DNA of 64,000 nucleotides from the NCBI RefSeq assembly GCF_024519465.1, contig NZ_JALJRW010000011.1, positions 1 to 64,000 of the forward strand. The letters run 5' to 3'. Shown piece after piece: positions 1 through 9,409 of this stretch (position 1 is the first letter of the stretch; every line of letters begins with the position of its first letter). Origin of the DNA: Stenotrophomonas sp. Ste86. Its GTDB lineage: Bacteria > Pseudomonadota > Gammaproteobacteria > Xanthomonadales > Xanthomonadaceae. The position numbers and the translations under genes are program-made. The notes below the pieces were generated by a model. It was not told the origin of the DNA. It was given only the letters and a program-made list of their open reading frames with translations, and ran no database searches.

Positions 1-95
1 CCGCCACCCCACACACCCCCGCCCAGCCCGATGCGCGCGCCAACCAAGGCTTCGCGCTCTCAAGCTCTTAAGCTTCTAAAAAAAACCCCCCCCCC

Positions 96-1001
96 TCACC
101 CCCGCCGCGACCGCCAAACACTGTCACCCACAAACAACAACAACCCAACCCAGATAGCCGCAAACCCAATCGCCTTGCCCCCATCAAACGGCTCGCGGAA
201 GAAGAACACCCCCAACAGCAACCCCAGACTCGGCGCGATGTACTGAAGAATCCCCACCAGCGACAACGGAATCCGCTTTACCCCGTAGGCAAACCCGACC
301 AACGGCAGCGCCGTCACCGCCCCGCCCAGAATCAGCAGCGCATCGTTCTTCCAGCCCCACCCACCGAAGAACCCACCGCCGTGCCCGTTCTCGCTCCACA
401 GCGCAAACCCGATCGCCGGCAGAAACAGATACAGACTCTCCACCCCCAACCCCGCCACCGGGTCCACCGAAACCAGCTTGCGCAGCAACCCGTACAGCCC
501 GAACGAACAGGCCAGCCCCAACGCGATCCACGGCGGCGTGCCTGCATCGATCGTCAGCCACGCCACACCCACCGCCGCGCAGCCCACCGCCAGCCACTGC
601 AGCCCACGAAGGCGTTCTTTCAGCACCACCACGCCCAGCAGCACGCTCACCAGCGGATTGATGAAGTAGCCCAAGCTCGTCTCGATCACATGTCCGGCGT
701 TGATCGCCCAGATGTACAGCCCCCAGTTGAACGCGATCGCCAGACTGCTCAACGCCAGCGTCGGCAGCGCGCGCTTCTGCGCGGCGATCTGCTTCCACCA
801 GCCCGTCCCCGCACTCAGCAGCAGCCAGGCCACCACCAGCACCGTGCTCCAGATGATCCGGTGCGCGATGATCTGTTGCGATGGCACCGCCTTGAGCAGG
901 TGCCAGTACACCGGCACCAGCCCCCACAGGGTGAAGGTGAAGGCGGTGATCGCAAACCCGCGGCGTTGTTCCTGCAGGCTGTGTGGCGGCACCGCGCTCA
1001 C
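96..1001 (-). CDS. rarD: EamA-family transporter RarD
   Basis: A 301-residue integral membrane protein with about ten hydrophobic helices and the two-fold EamA/DMT repeat. The N-terminus (FTLWGLVPVYWHLL) and the HRIIWS stretch near residue 48 are typical of RarD, named for chloramphenicol sensitivity in E. coli; its natural substrate is not established. The start codon overlaps the stop of the upstream exporter gene by 4 bases, so the two are probably translationally coupled. Just after its stop codon lies a run of G10 followed by T8 (on the coding strand). Confidence 0.88.
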   Translation of the reverse strand: MSAVPPHSLQEQRRGFAITAFTFTLWGLVPVYWHLLKAVPSQQIIAHRIIWSTVLVVAWLLLSAGTGWWKQIAAQKRALPTLALSSLAIAFNWGLYIWAINAGHVIETSLGYFINPLVSVLLGVVVLKERLRGLQWLAVGCAAVGVAWLTIDAGTPPWIALGLACSFGLYGLLRKLVSVDPVAGLGVESLYLFLPAIGFALWSENGHGGGFFGGWGWKNDALLILGGAVTALPLVGFAYGVKRIPLSLVGILQYIAPSLGLLLGVFFFREPFDGGKAIGFAAIWVGLLLFVGDSVWRSRRG

Positions 1002-1897
1002 TTCGCGCGCGTCCGCGCCAGGGTCAGCACCACCACGCCGGCCAGGATCACCGCCATCGCCAGCAGGTCATGCCCGCCAAAGTGCTCATGGCCGATGATC
1101 GCGCCCAGGATCACCGCAATCACCGGGTTCACGTACGCGTAGCTGGCCGCCAGCGCCGGGCGCACGTTGTGCAGCAGCCACACATAGGCGGTGAACGCCA
1201 CGATCGAGCCGAACACGCACAGGTAGGCCACGGCCAGCAGCCCGTCCATGCTCGGCCACGTGGTCGGCCGCTCGCCGGTGACCAGGCCCAGCACCACCAG
1301 CATGACCCCGCCGCACAGCATCTGCCCGGCCGCGGTCATGAAGGGATTGGGCAGGTCCAGGCCACGCGCCCACACCGAGCCGAACGCCCAGCCGATCGGC
1401 GCCACCAGCAGCAGGATCAGCCCCTGCGGCGAGGCCGTAAGGCTGCTGCCGGCGTTGAGCCAGACCACCCCCAGGAAACCGATCGCGATGCCCAGCCATT
1501 CACCGCGGCTGGCATGCTGGCCGCGCAGCGCGCCGAACAGCGCCATCCACAGCGGTACCGAGGCCACCGCCGTGGCGGCCAGGCCGGAGGACACCGTGCG
1601 CTCGGCAAGCACCACCATGCCGTTGCCCAACACCAGCATGGTCAGGCCCATGATCGCCAGGTTGCGCCACTGCCGCCGGGTCGGCGCGGCCATCCCGCGC
1701 CAGCGCAGCACCGCATACATCAGCGAGCCGGCGATGATGAAGCGCGCGCCGGATACCATCGTCAACGGCAGCGCGCCGCCTTCCAGCGCCAGCCGGATAC
1801 CCAGGTAGGTGGACCCCCAGACCACGTACACCAGCAACAAGGCCAGGACGACAAGGCCGCTCCGGGGAGCAGCCGCTGAAGGTTCGGGTGAAGACAT
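998..1897 (-). CDS. yedA: EamA-family drug/metabolite exporter, YedA-like
   Basis: A 299-residue inner-membrane protein with ten predicted helices and two EamA repeats. The early motif VYVVWGSTYLGIR, the mid-protein VLGNGMVVLAE and the late SYAYVNPVIAVILG match the YedA branch of the drug/metabolite transporter superfamily. It is the first gene of a two-gene unit with rarD (ATGA overlap). The substrate is unknown. About 218 bp separate it from the divergent kgtP-like gene; I see no clear operator there. Confidence 0.87.
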   Translation of the reverse strand: MSSPEPSAAAPRSGLVVLALLLVYVVWGSTYLGIRLALEGGALPLTMVSGARFIIAGSLMYAVLRWRGMAAPTRRQWRNLAIMGLTMLVLGNGMVVLAERTVSSGLAATAVASVPLWMALFGALRGQHASRGEWLGIAIGFLGVVWLNAGSSLTASPQGLILLLVAPIGWAFGSVWARGLDLPNPFMTAAGQMLCGGVMLVVLGLVTGERPTTWPSMDGLLAVAYLCVFGSIVAFTAYVWLLHNVRPALAASYAYVNPVIAVILGAIIGHEHFGGHDLLAMAVILAGVVVLTLARTRAK

Positions 1898-2115
1898 GGC
1901 ACACCACCATCCGGGGGAACCGCGATTCTAGGCCACCGCGCTGTCGGGGAGCACCCCAAGCCGATGGCACGCTGTTTCCGCTCACGTTTTCTGCGCCGGG
2001 AAATGGTTACCCTCTGAGCCATGCGCCGTGGTGCCAGGAGGGTACCCGACGTCAGGGCGCCCACCCCGGGCACCTTCCCCACCCGCAACGACTCCCGTGA
2101 GGACACCCTCCCAGC

Positions 2116-3450
2116 ATGAGCACTTCCCCTCCCTCCGCCGCCGCCCACCCCGAGCGGGCCGCGCTGCGGCGCTCGATCTCCAACACCCTCAAAGGCTCGG
2201 CCGGCAACCTGGTCGAGTGGTATGACGTCTACGTCTACTCGGTGTTCGCGGTCTATTTCGAATCGCAGTTCTTCTCGGCCGCCGACAAGAACTCCACCAT
2301 GTATGTCTGGGCGATCTTCGCCGCCACCTTCCTGATGCGCCCGATCGGGGCGTGGTACTTCGGCCGCTTCGCCGACCGCTACGGCCGGCGCCTGGCGCTG
2401 ACCGTGTCGGTGACGGTGATGGCCGGCTGTTCGTTCCTCATCGCCATCACCCCGACCGCCTCGCAGATCGGCATCTGGGCGGCGGTGATCCTGCTGTTCG
2501 CGCGGCTGCTGCAGGGCTTTGCCACCGGCGGCGAGTACGGCACCAGCGCCACCTACATGTCCGAAGCGGCCATCCCGGGCCGGCGTGGATTCCTCTCCTC
2601 GTTCCACTACGTCACCCTGGTCGGTGGCCATGTGCTGGCGCAGTTGACCCTGCTGGGCATGCTCAGCTTCTGGGACAAGCCGCAGATTTCCGAGTGGGGC
2701 TGGCGCATCGCCTTCGGCATCGGCGGCATCGCCGCGATCGTGGTGTTCTGGCTGCGCCGCACGATGGACGAGTCGCTGGGCGAGGATTCCATCGAAGCGG
2801 CCAAGGAAGGACGCGCCAAGGCGTCCGGCTCGATGTATGAGCTGTTCGTGCACCAGTGGCGGCCGCTCCTGCTGTGCTTCCTGATCACCGCCGGCGGCAC
2901 CGTGGCGTTCTACACCTACTCGGTCAACGGGCCGAAGATGATCCAGAGCGCGTTCGCCGGCGATGACGTGATGACCGGCACCCTGCTCAACCTGGGCGTG
3001 CTGACCTTCCTGATGGTGCTGCAGCCGATCGGTGGCTGGCTGTCGGATATCGTCGGGCGCAAGAGCCTGCTGGTGTTCTTCGGCATCGGCGGCGTGCTCT
3101 ACAGCTACTACCTGGTCACCGCCCTGCCCAACCAGCACGATCCGCTGATGGCATTCTTGGTGCTGGCCATCGGCTTTGTGATCCTCACCGGTTACACCTC
3201 GATCAACGCCGTAGTGAAGGCCGAACTGTTCCCCACCCACGTGCGTGCGCTGGGCGTGGGCTTCGGCTATGCGGTGGCCAATTCGCTGTTCGGCGGTACC
3301 GCGCCGCTGCTGTACCAGGCGGCGCTGAAGACCGGCCACGTCAATACGTTCGCGATCTACGTCACCGCGGTGATCGCGGTGTCGCTGGTGGTCTACGTGT
3401 TCTTCCTGAAGAACAAGGGCCCCAACTGGCTGGACGGTACGCGCAAGTAG
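2116..3450 (+). CDS. kgtP: MFS metabolite:H+ symporter, KgtP-like
   Basis: A 444-residue twelve-helix major facilitator of the metabolite:H+ symporter family. It has the family hallmarks NLVEWYDVYVYS near residue 35, FGRFADRYGRR at the loop 2-3 signature and LLQGFATGGEYGTSATY in helix 4, closely resembling the E. coli alpha-ketoglutarate permease throughout. Dicarboxylate or 2-oxoglutarate uptake is inferred; proline/betaine-type relatives cannot be excluded. It is monocistronic, convergent with the M28 peptidase gene, and ends at a strong hairpin. Confidence 0.85.
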   Translation: MSTSPPSAAAHPERAALRRSISNTLKGSAGNLVEWYDVYVYSVFAVYFESQFFSAADKNSTMYVWAIFAATFLMRPIGAWYFGRFADRYGRRLALTVSVTVMAGCSFLIAITPTASQIGIWAAVILLFARLLQGFATGGEYGTSATYMSEAAIPGRRGFLSSFHYVTLVGGHVLAQLTLLGMLSFWDKPQISEWGWRIAFGIGGIAAIVVFWLRRTMDESLGEDSIEAAKEGRAKASGSMYELFVHQWRPLLLCFLITAGGTVAFYTYSVNGPKMIQSAFAGDDVMTGTLLNLGVLTFLMVLQPIGGWLSDIVGRKSLLVFFGIGGVLYSYYLVTALPNQHDPLMAFLVLAIGFVILTGYTSINAVVKAELFPTHVRALGVGFGYAVANSLFGGTAPLLYQAALKTGHVNTFAIYVTAVIAVSLVVYVFFLKNKGPNWLDGTRK

Positions 3451-3456
3451 TACGCA

Positions 3457-3490
3457 GCGCGCGGCCACCGCTCAGGCGGTGGTCGCGCGC
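3457..3490. terminator. hairpin between convergent genes
   Basis: A 15-bp stem (GCGCGCGGCCACCGC with its complement, one G-T pair) around a TCAG loop lies just after the kgtP-like stop and before the end of the convergent peptidase gene. No T-tract follows on either strand, so it is a terminator-like or mRNA-stabilising hairpin rather than a canonical intrinsic terminator. Confidence 0.5.
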
Positions 3491-3532
3491 ATCCAGGGGT
3501 ATCGGAACCCGACCCGCGGCCGGCGCCCTCCC

Positions 3533-5185
3533 TCAACGGCGGGCGGATTCGGTCTTTTCGCGTTCGGCGCGGAACTCCGAGCCGTCTTCCCACGTCGGCC
3601 AGCGGCGGCTGTTGGCCAGCTCCGCGCCCAGATCGTAGACCAGCAGGGTGTCGGCGGCATGGCCGCTGGCATCCCAGCTCGGGGTCCAGGCATCGCAGGC
3701 CTGGTGGTAGCACGCGGCGAAGTAGGCATCGCGCAGTTCACGGCCCTTCTCCACCCCACCCTCACGCATGTCCAGCCCCGGGCCGATGGTGATCGCCGGT
3801 ACACCCAGGCGGGCGAAGGCGAAATGGTCTGCGCGGTAGAAGAAGCCGGCCTCCAGGTTCGGATCGGGCGAGTAGCTGCGACCGCGTGCCTTGGCCACGC
3901 GCTCCAGGTCCCCCTCCAGCGACACCCGGCCCTTGCCCCAGGAGGCGATGTCGCGGGTGGGGCCGTCCGGGCTGAACATCTCGATGTTGATCACCGCCGC
4001 GGTCTTGTCCAGCGGCGCCAGCGGGTGCGCGGCGTAGTAGCTCGCCCCCAGCAGTCCCTTCTCTTCGGCGGTGAGCGCCACGAAGTACAGCGTGCGCTGC
4101 GGCTGCGGACCGGCGGCGAATACCCGGCCCAGTTCCAGCACGGTGGCCACCCCGGTGGCGTTGTCGATCGCACCGCGCCGGATGCGGTCGCCCTTGGCGT
4201 CGGGCTGGCCGATGCCGAACGCATCCCAGTGCGCGGAGAAGATCACCGCTTCATCGGCGTGCGCGCCGCCGGGCAGCTTGGCCACCACGTTGCGGGTGAC
4301 CACCTGCTCGCGCTTGAGCTTGAAGTTGACCGACAGCCGCGCATCGCCCAGCGCCACCGGCGTGAACGCCGGGGTCATCGCCTTGCGCTTCTCGGCATCG
4401 AAATCCAGGCCCGCATCGCGGAACACCTGCTCGGCCAGGCTGCGCTGCATCCAGCCGCGCACCGGCACGTGCTGGGCCAACGCCTGCTCGCGGGTGCGTT
4501 CGATGTCGAACAGCGGCGAGGTGCCCGAACTCTTCACCGTCGCCCAGCCATAAGCGGCCGGGGCGGTTTCATGCACGATCAGCACGCCCTGCGCGCCACG
4601 TCGTGCAGCTTCCTCGAACTTGTAGGTCCAGCGACCGTAGTAGGTCACCGCCTTGCCATCGAAGGCACCGGGCTGGGCGGCCTCGAAGTCGGCATCGTTG
4701 ATCAGCACCACCGCGATCTTGCCGTGCAGGTCCACGCCCTTGTAGTCGTCCCAGTGGCGCTCGGGCGCATCGATGCCGTAACCGACGAACACCAGCGGCG
4801 CGTCCTTGATATCCACCGCCTGCTGCGGGCGCAGGCTCTGCAGGGTCACGTCCTCGCCGTTGGCCAGCGCGCGGGCCTTGCCCTTCTGGCGCAGCTGCGC
4901 GCGCACCGGTCCGTCCACCTGCGCGCGCACCATCGGCACCGGCTGCACCCAGCTGCCATCCACGCCGCCGGGCTGCAGGCCGGACTTCCTGAATTCTTCG
5001 ATCAGGTACTGGACCGTGCGCTCTTCGCCCGGGCTGGCCGGAGCGCGGCCTTCGAAGTCGTCCGAGGCCAGGATGCGCACATGCCGCGAGAGCGCGTCCG
5101 GATCGATGCCGCCGCCGGGCAGGTCATTGGCCGCGTGGGCTAGGCCGCCCACGAACAGGCAGGACGACAGCAGCAGCATGCGCAT
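3533..5185 (-). CDS. secreted M28-family zinc aminopeptidase
   Basis: A 550-residue protein with a Sec signal (MRMLLLSSCLFVGGLAHA). A PA-type insert lies around residues 130-230, followed by a C-terminal M28 catalytic domain. Zinc and catalytic motifs are visible: HWDAFG, the bridging Asp in GAIDNATGVAT, the Glu pair in TAEEKGLLG, and a late Asp/His pair (DMREGG, CYHQACD). The start at 5185 puts the signal peptide at the N-terminus; a longer frame to 5248 would bury it. Role: periplasmic or secreted peptide turnover. It stands alone. Confidence 0.85.
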   Translation of the reverse strand: MRMLLLSSCLFVGGLAHAANDLPGGGIDPDALSRHVRILASDDFEGRAPASPGEERTVQYLIEEFRKSGLQPGGVDGSWVQPVPMVRAQVDGPVRAQLRQKGKARALANGEDVTLQSLRPQQAVDIKDAPLVFVGYGIDAPERHWDDYKGVDLHGKIAVVLINDADFEAAQPGAFDGKAVTYYGRWTYKFEEAARRGAQGVLIVHETAPAAYGWATVKSSGTSPLFDIERTREQALAQHVPVRGWMQRSLAEQVFRDAGLDFDAEKRKAMTPAFTPVALGDARLSVNFKLKREQVVTRNVVAKLPGGAHADEAVIFSAHWDAFGIGQPDAKGDRIRRGAIDNATGVATVLELGRVFAAGPQPQRTLYFVALTAEEKGLLGASYYAAHPLAPLDKTAAVINIEMFSPDGPTRDIASWGKGRVSLEGDLERVAKARGRSYSPDPNLEAGFFYRADHFAFARLGVPAITIGPGLDMREGGVEKGRELRDAYFAACYHQACDAWTPSWDASGHAADTLLVYDLGAELANSRRWPTWEDGSEFRAEREKTESARR

Positions 5186-5260
5186 CGGATTCACGGCAGA
5201 CACCAGGACGGAAAGCAGGGGCCTGCGAGTGTAACGTGACACCTGCATGACCGCGCACTG

Positions 5261-6193
5261 CTAGCGGCGGTCGCGGTCCAGCCAGCAGGCCAGGCCCTGC
5301 GCGTTGAGTTCGATGTCCATCGCCAGCACCTGGGTCACCGCCGCATCATCGAGCGGGCAGCCATGCGCCTGCGCGCGTTCCAGGTACAGCGCGGTAAGTG
5401 CGGCGACCAGGCAGCGGTGACGGTCCGGGCGCGCGTCGCACTGGTGGCCGATCTGCACCATCGCATCGATCTGTTCCACCAGGTCGGCGGCCAGCCTGGC
5501 CACGTCACCCACGCGATCGTAATGGGTGAGGAACATCGCTTGCGGCTCGTAGGCCAGCATGCGCGCGATCGACTGCTTCAACGGCTCCGGATCGAACTGC
5601 ACCGGCGAAGACGTGGGGATGATGAAAGCGCCGCGCGCACTGTCCAGCTCGCGGTAGGACAGCCCGAACGTATCACCGGTGAACCAGGCGCGGCTGCGCG
5701 CGTCCCACACGCACAGATGGTGACGCGCGTGCCCGGGCGTATGCAGGCACAGCAGGCTGCGGCCGGCCAGGTCGACGCAGTGGCCGTCCTCGGCAATGAC
5801 CACACGCTCGGCCGCCACCGGCAGCACCGGCCCGTAGCTGCGCGCGATCTCGGCCTCGCCATAGACCTCGGTGGCACCGGCAATCAGCCGGGCGGGGTCG
5901 ACCATGTGTGGCGCACCGCGCGGGTGCACCAGCAGGCGGGCGTTCGGCAGCTGCTGCATCAACAGCCCGGCGCCGCCGGCGTGGTCCAGGTGCACGTGGG
6001 TGAGGATCAGCCAATCGACCGCGTCGGGCGACAGGCCCGCACCGGTCAGTGCCGCAAGCATCGCCGGCACGGCCAGTCCGGTGCCGCAATCGATGAACGC
6101 CGCGCGGCCGTTCTCCACGACCAGGTAGGCCGCATCGAAATCCTCGCGCTGGAACGCGGTATCGATGGTGTGGATGCTGGGGTCGAAAGACAT
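5261..6193 (-). CDS. MBL-fold metallo-hydrolase
   Basis: A 310-residue metallo-beta-lactamase-fold hydrolase. The metal-binding series is intact: LTHVHLDHAGG (HxHxDH), a later His in LHTPGHARHH, and the Asp in FTGDTFG. A C-terminal helical part (about 215-310) may confer substrate specificity. The start at 6193 is preceded by AGGGA at 7-base spacing and avoids overlap with the upstream membrane-protein gene. The substrate is unknown; glyoxalase-II-like or lactonase-like roles are possible but unsupported. Confidence 0.83.
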   Translation of the reverse strand: MSFDPSIHTIDTAFQREDFDAAYLVVENGRAAFIDCGTGLAVPAMLAALTGAGLSPDAVDWLILTHVHLDHAGGAGLLMQQLPNARLLVHPRGAPHMVDPARLIAGATEVYGEAEIARSYGPVLPVAAERVVIAEDGHCVDLAGRSLLCLHTPGHARHHLCVWDARSRAWFTGDTFGLSYRELDSARGAFIIPTSSPVQFDPEPLKQSIARMLAYEPQAMFLTHYDRVGDVARLAADLVEQIDAMVQIGHQCDARPDRHRCLVAALTALYLERAQAHGCPLDDAAVTQVLAMDIELNAQGLACWLDRDRR

Positions 6194-6224
6194 CGGTTCA
6201 TCCCTGGCGGATTGCGCCTCCATT

Positions 6225-6563
6225 CTAGGACGATCCGCGCACCGGCTTCGATGCGGCTTTGGTCGCACGCTGGGCCAGCCACGGGGTGCGCAGCAGTATC
6301 GCCGCCACCATCACCGCCAGGAACGCGCCGTAGGCATACAGCACCGCCAGCACCTGCCGCCAGATCGGCCCGGCATCGGATTGCACCACGCCGATGTGGT
6401 GGCCCCACAGCATCGCCACGACGCTCAGCACGAAGGCCAGCAGCAGCGCGAGGCCATCGAACCAGCGCCGCGCCGCATGGCGTGGTTGCCGCGGGAACAG
6501 CCAGTACAGCGCGCCCAGCAGCACGAACCAGGGCAGGAACAACAACAACGACAACCAGGCCAT
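6225..6563 (-). CDS. small inner-membrane protein, function unknown
   Basis: A 112-residue protein with three hydrophobic segments (about 3-22, 36-55 and 69-92) and a short basic C-terminal tail (RATKAASKPVRG). I recognise no family. It lies directly upstream of, and co-oriented with, the MBL hydrolase gene (31-bp gap), so the two may be co-transcribed. The SMAG repeat array lies upstream of it. Confidence 0.6.
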   Translation of the reverse strand: MAWLSLLLFLPWFVLLGALYWLFPRQPRHAARRWFDGLALLLAFVLSVVAMLWGHHIGVVQSDAGPIWRQVLAVLYAYGAFLAVMVAAILLRTPWLAQRATKAASKPVRGSS

Positions 6564-6626
6564 CGCAGTCTCCCCTTCAGGATGACCGCATCATGCCACG
6601 CGGCCTCACCGACCGCGCTCGGCGCG

Positions 6627-6828
6627 GTCGTGCCGGCCGCTGGCCGGTGCCCAGCAATGCACGTTCCATGTAGTGCCGGCCGCTGGCCGGCTCCCAGCAA
6701 TGCCACGTTCCATGTAGTGCCGGCCGCTGGCCGGCTCCCAGCAATGCACGTTCCATGTAGTGCCGGCCGCTGGCCGGCTCCCAGCAATGCCACGATTCAT
6801 GGGGAGCCGGCCAGCGGCCGGCACTACC
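6627..6828. repeat. SMAG/REP array, GCCGGCC stem type
   Basis: Three near-identical GTAG-headed palindromes (GTAGTGCCGGCCGCTGGCC followed by GGCTCCC) start at 6670, 6714 and 6757 with a 43-44 bp period. A degenerate first copy lies near 6627 and one inverted copy at 6802-6827. The spacer CAGCAATGC(C)ACGTTCCAT is conserved, so the array grew by tandem duplication. The GTAG head is the hallmark of Stenotrophomonas SMAG elements. The array lies between the upstream end of the small membrane-protein gene and the 3' end of trpS. Confidence 0.85.
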
Positions 6829-6860
6829 GGTGAGGGCCGGGGGCCACCCAGGGGCCGCGT

Positions 6861-8150
6861 TTACCCGCGCAGTTCCTGCAGCGCGGCCAGCACCACGGCC
6901 ACGTCGGCCTCGATCTTGAACAGCTCGCTCTGCAACCCATCGCCGTGCGCGGTCTGCTTGAGCACACCGATCACCTGGCCGGCATCGCGCGGCGAATCGA
7001 AGCCCTCGCTCTGGATCAGCAGGCTGCCATCGCCGGCCAGCAGCTTGAAATAGAAACGGCCGTCCTTCTCGCGGTACTGCTTGAACAGCGGCGGCGCGGC
7101 GCGGGCCTCGGTGGCGGCATCACCGGCGATGTTGCCGGCACTGGACAGGTCACGCAGGCCTACCGCATGGCGCAGTTCCTTCAACAGCGGCATCGCATAC
7201 TGCTCGCGCAGCTGCTGGCCGCGACGGCGCAGCAGCGCCTCGATCTTTTCCGGCTCGGCCATCAGCGCCTCGTAGCGCTCGCGCAGCGGGGTCAGTTCGG
7301 CATCGATACGCTCGAACAGCTGCTGCTTGGCATCGCCCCAGCTGATGCCATCGGCGAAGGCCTGCGCGAACGCGGCGGTCTGCTCGGCGCTGGCGAAGGC
7401 CTGGTACATCTGGAACAGCGCCGAGCCCTCGGTGGTCTTGGGCTCGCCCGGTGCGCGCGAGTCGGTGAGGATGGCAAACACCAGCTTCTTCAGCTCCGCA
7501 CGTGGGGCGAACAGCGGAATGGTGTTGTGGTAACTCTTGCTCATCTTGCGACCGTCCAGGCCGGCCAGCGTGGCCACCTGCTCGTCGATCACCACCTCCG
7601 GCAGCGGGAAGTACTCCCTGCCGTACACATGGTTGAAGCGCTGGGCGAAATCCCGCGCCATCTCGATGTGCTGGATCTGGTCGCGGCCCACCGGGACGCG
7701 GTTGGCCTTGAAGATCAGGATGTCGGCGGCCATCAGCACCGGGTACATGAACAAGCCCGCGCTGATCCCGGCATCTTCGTCCTGCTGCTCCGCGCGGTTC
7801 TTGTCCACCGCCGCCTTGTAGGCGTGGGCACGGTTGAGGATGCCCTTGCTGGCGATGGCGGTCAGGAACCACATCAGCTCGGTGGTTTCGGGAATGTCGC
7901 TCTGCCGGTAGAACCACACCTTGTCCGCGTCCAGCCCGCACGCCAGCCAGCTGGCGGCGATTTCCAGAGTCGAGCGCTGGGTCCGCTCCGGCTCCTGCGC
8001 CTTGATCAGGCTGTGCAGGTCGGCCAGGAAGAAGAAGCTCTCGATGCCCGACGCCTGGCTGGCGGCAATGGCCGGACGGATGGCGCCGACGTAGTTGCCC
8101 AGGTGGGGCGTGCCGGAGGGGGTGATGCCGGTAAGAACGCGGGTAGTCAT
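6861..8150 (-). CDS. trpS: tryptophanyl-tRNA synthetase with C-terminal DUF1508-like extension
   Basis: A class I aminoacyl-tRNA synthetase of 429 residues that charges tRNA-Trp. The HIGH-equivalent is TPHLGNYVG near residue 18 and the KMSKS loop is GRKMSKSYHN near residue 200. It is about 95 residues longer than the E. coli enzyme. The extra C-terminal part (about 350-429) contains DGRFYFKLLAGDGSLLIQSE, which resembles the YegP/DUF1508 fold. Start codons at 8150 and 8162 both lack a good ribosome-binding site; 8150 gives the usual MTTRVLTG N-terminus. Confidence 0.94.
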   Translation of the reverse strand: MTTRVLTGITPSGTPHLGNYVGAIRPAIAASQASGIESFFFLADLHSLIKAQEPERTQRSTLEIAASWLACGLDADKVWFYRQSDIPETTELMWFLTAIASKGILNRAHAYKAAVDKNRAEQQDEDAGISAGLFMYPVLMAADILIFKANRVPVGRDQIQHIEMARDFAQRFNHVYGREYFPLPEVVIDEQVATLAGLDGRKMSKSYHNTIPLFAPRAELKKLVFAILTDSRAPGEPKTTEGSALFQMYQAFASAEQTAAFAQAFADGISWGDAKQQLFERIDAELTPLRERYEALMAEPEKIEALLRRRGQQLREQYAMPLLKELRHAVGLRDLSSAGNIAGDAATEARAAPPLFKQYREKDGRFYFKLLAGDGSLLIQSEGFDSPRDAGQVIGVLKQTAHGDGLQSELFKIEADVAVVLAALQELRG

Positions 8151-8259
8151 GTGGGGGATCATTACGGACAGGTGAACCGCGCCAGTTTACCTGCCCGGGC
8201 CCAACCCCGTTGCAACCCCTGGCGCGTTCAATCCGTTACCCCCATCGCGGAGCCCTGCC

Positions 8260-9084
8260 ATGAAACGCCTGATCCTGCCCCTGTTCGCCGTGCTGGCCCT
8301 GTGCGGCTTCCGCCCCGTCCCGGAGTACGACCGCGGCCCGGTCCACCTGACCGTGCTCGACCGCGACGCCGGCACCACGCTGCCGCAGTACCGCGATGGG
8401 GCCCAGCGCTGGATCGCCGGCGAGAAGGGCCACCGCTACAGCGTGCGGCTGCGCAATGGCAGCGCCGAGCGGGTGCTGGTGGTGGTCTCGGTGGATGGCC
8501 TCAATGCGATCACCGGCGAGGTGGCTGCACCGGGCCAGACCGGCTACGTGCTCAACCCCTGGCAGACCGCGGACATCAGCGGCTGGCGCAAATCCTCGGA
8601 CGAAGTGGCGCAGTTCGTGTTCACCTCGCCCCAGGGCAGCTACGCCAGCCGCACCGGCCGCCCGGACAACATCGGCGTGATCGGGATCGCGGTGTTCCGC
8701 GAAGCCAACGCCATCGCGCGCGACCTGTCGCCGGCGGTCGAGCGGCGCAGCCTGCCCGCGCTGCGCGGGCGTGCCGACGCGGCTGAAGCCGCTGCCCCGG
8801 CGGTCGTCGACAGCATCACCACGACCGGTTCGGCAATCCGCTCGCCGGCGGCGGAACCCGCCCAACGCCTCGGGACCGGCCACGGCGCGCGCGAAACCTC
8901 GCGCGTGCGCGATACCGCCTTCGAACGTGCCAGCGTGGTGCCGACCCAGCAGGTAGAGGTGCGCTACGACAGCGCGCGCAATCTCGCCGCGCGCGGCATC
9001 CTGCCCGTGCCGGTGCAGCAACCCCGCGATGGAACGCCCCGCGCCTTCCCCTCGCAGTACGTGCCCGATCCACCGCGGCGCTGA
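8260..9084 (+). CDS. secreted protein of unknown function
   Basis: A 274-residue protein with a cleavable or lipoprotein-like N-terminal signal (MKRLILPLFAVLALCG). A folded part (about 25-150) is rich in beta-strand pattern: RNGSAERVLVVVSVDG and ISGWRKSS. From about residue 165 the protein is Ala/Pro/Arg-rich and probably disordered. I do not recognise a family. Strong codon bias and a strong terminator directly downstream support it as a real gene. Confidence 0.72.
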   Translation: MKRLILPLFAVLALCGFRPVPEYDRGPVHLTVLDRDAGTTLPQYRDGAQRWIAGEKGHRYSVRLRNGSAERVLVVVSVDGLNAITGEVAAPGQTGYVLNPWQTADISGWRKSSDEVAQFVFTSPQGSYASRTGRPDNIGVIGIAVFREANAIARDLSPAVERRSLPALRGRADAAEAAAPAVVDSITTTGSAIRSPAAEPAQRLGTGHGARETSRVRDTAFERASVVPTQQVEVRYDSARNLAARGILPVPVQQPRDGTPRAFPSQYVPDPPRR

Positions 9085-9106
9085 GCGGCGGTAGACAGCA
9101 ACGCAT

Positions 9107-9143
9107 ACGACACGGGCCGCAGTAGCGGCCCGTGTCGTGTTTC
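9107..9143 (+). terminator. intrinsic terminator
   Basis: A perfect 14-bp stem, ACGACACGGGCCGC with its complement around an AGTA loop, is followed by GTTTCAT. It lies 23 bp past the stop of the secreted-protein gene and upstream of the 3' end of the convergent csbD gene, so it may act in both directions. Confidence 0.75.
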
Positions 9144-9187
9144 ATACCCCCGATGAAGCGGCCGCGTTTACGCGGCGTCCAGCGGCG

Positions 9188-9409
9188 TCAGTGGAAATCC
9201 GGGTAGTCCTTGTGCATGGCTTTTTCGAAGTCCTTGACCTCGGACTCAGCGCGGTCACGCGCCCAGCCATAACGTTCCTGCAGACGGCCTGCCAGATATT
9301 CGGCATTGCCTTCGGCCACCTTGAAATCGTCGTCGGTCAGGTCGCCCCACTTGGCCTGCGCCTTGCCCTTGAGCTGGGTCCACTTGCCGGAAATGATGTC
9401 TTTGTTCAT
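9188..9409 (-). CDS. CsbD-family stress protein
   Basis: A 73-residue hydrophilic protein of the CsbD/YjbJ family. The N-terminus [20 protein letters not shown] and the following WGDLTDDDF are diagnostic. Members are small, often abundant general-stress proteins without a known biochemical activity. It is preceded by GGATG as a weak ribosome-binding site. Confidence 0.9.
   Translation of the reverse strand: MNKDIISGKWTQLKGKAQAKWGDLTDDDFKVAEGNAEYLAGRLQERYGWARDRAESEVKDFEKAMHKDYPDFH

Noticed and set aside
1..95. Possible gene end or terminator at the left edge
   Set aside because: There is only a short AAGCT/AGCTT stem followed by A and C runs; nothing supports a gene or a terminator.
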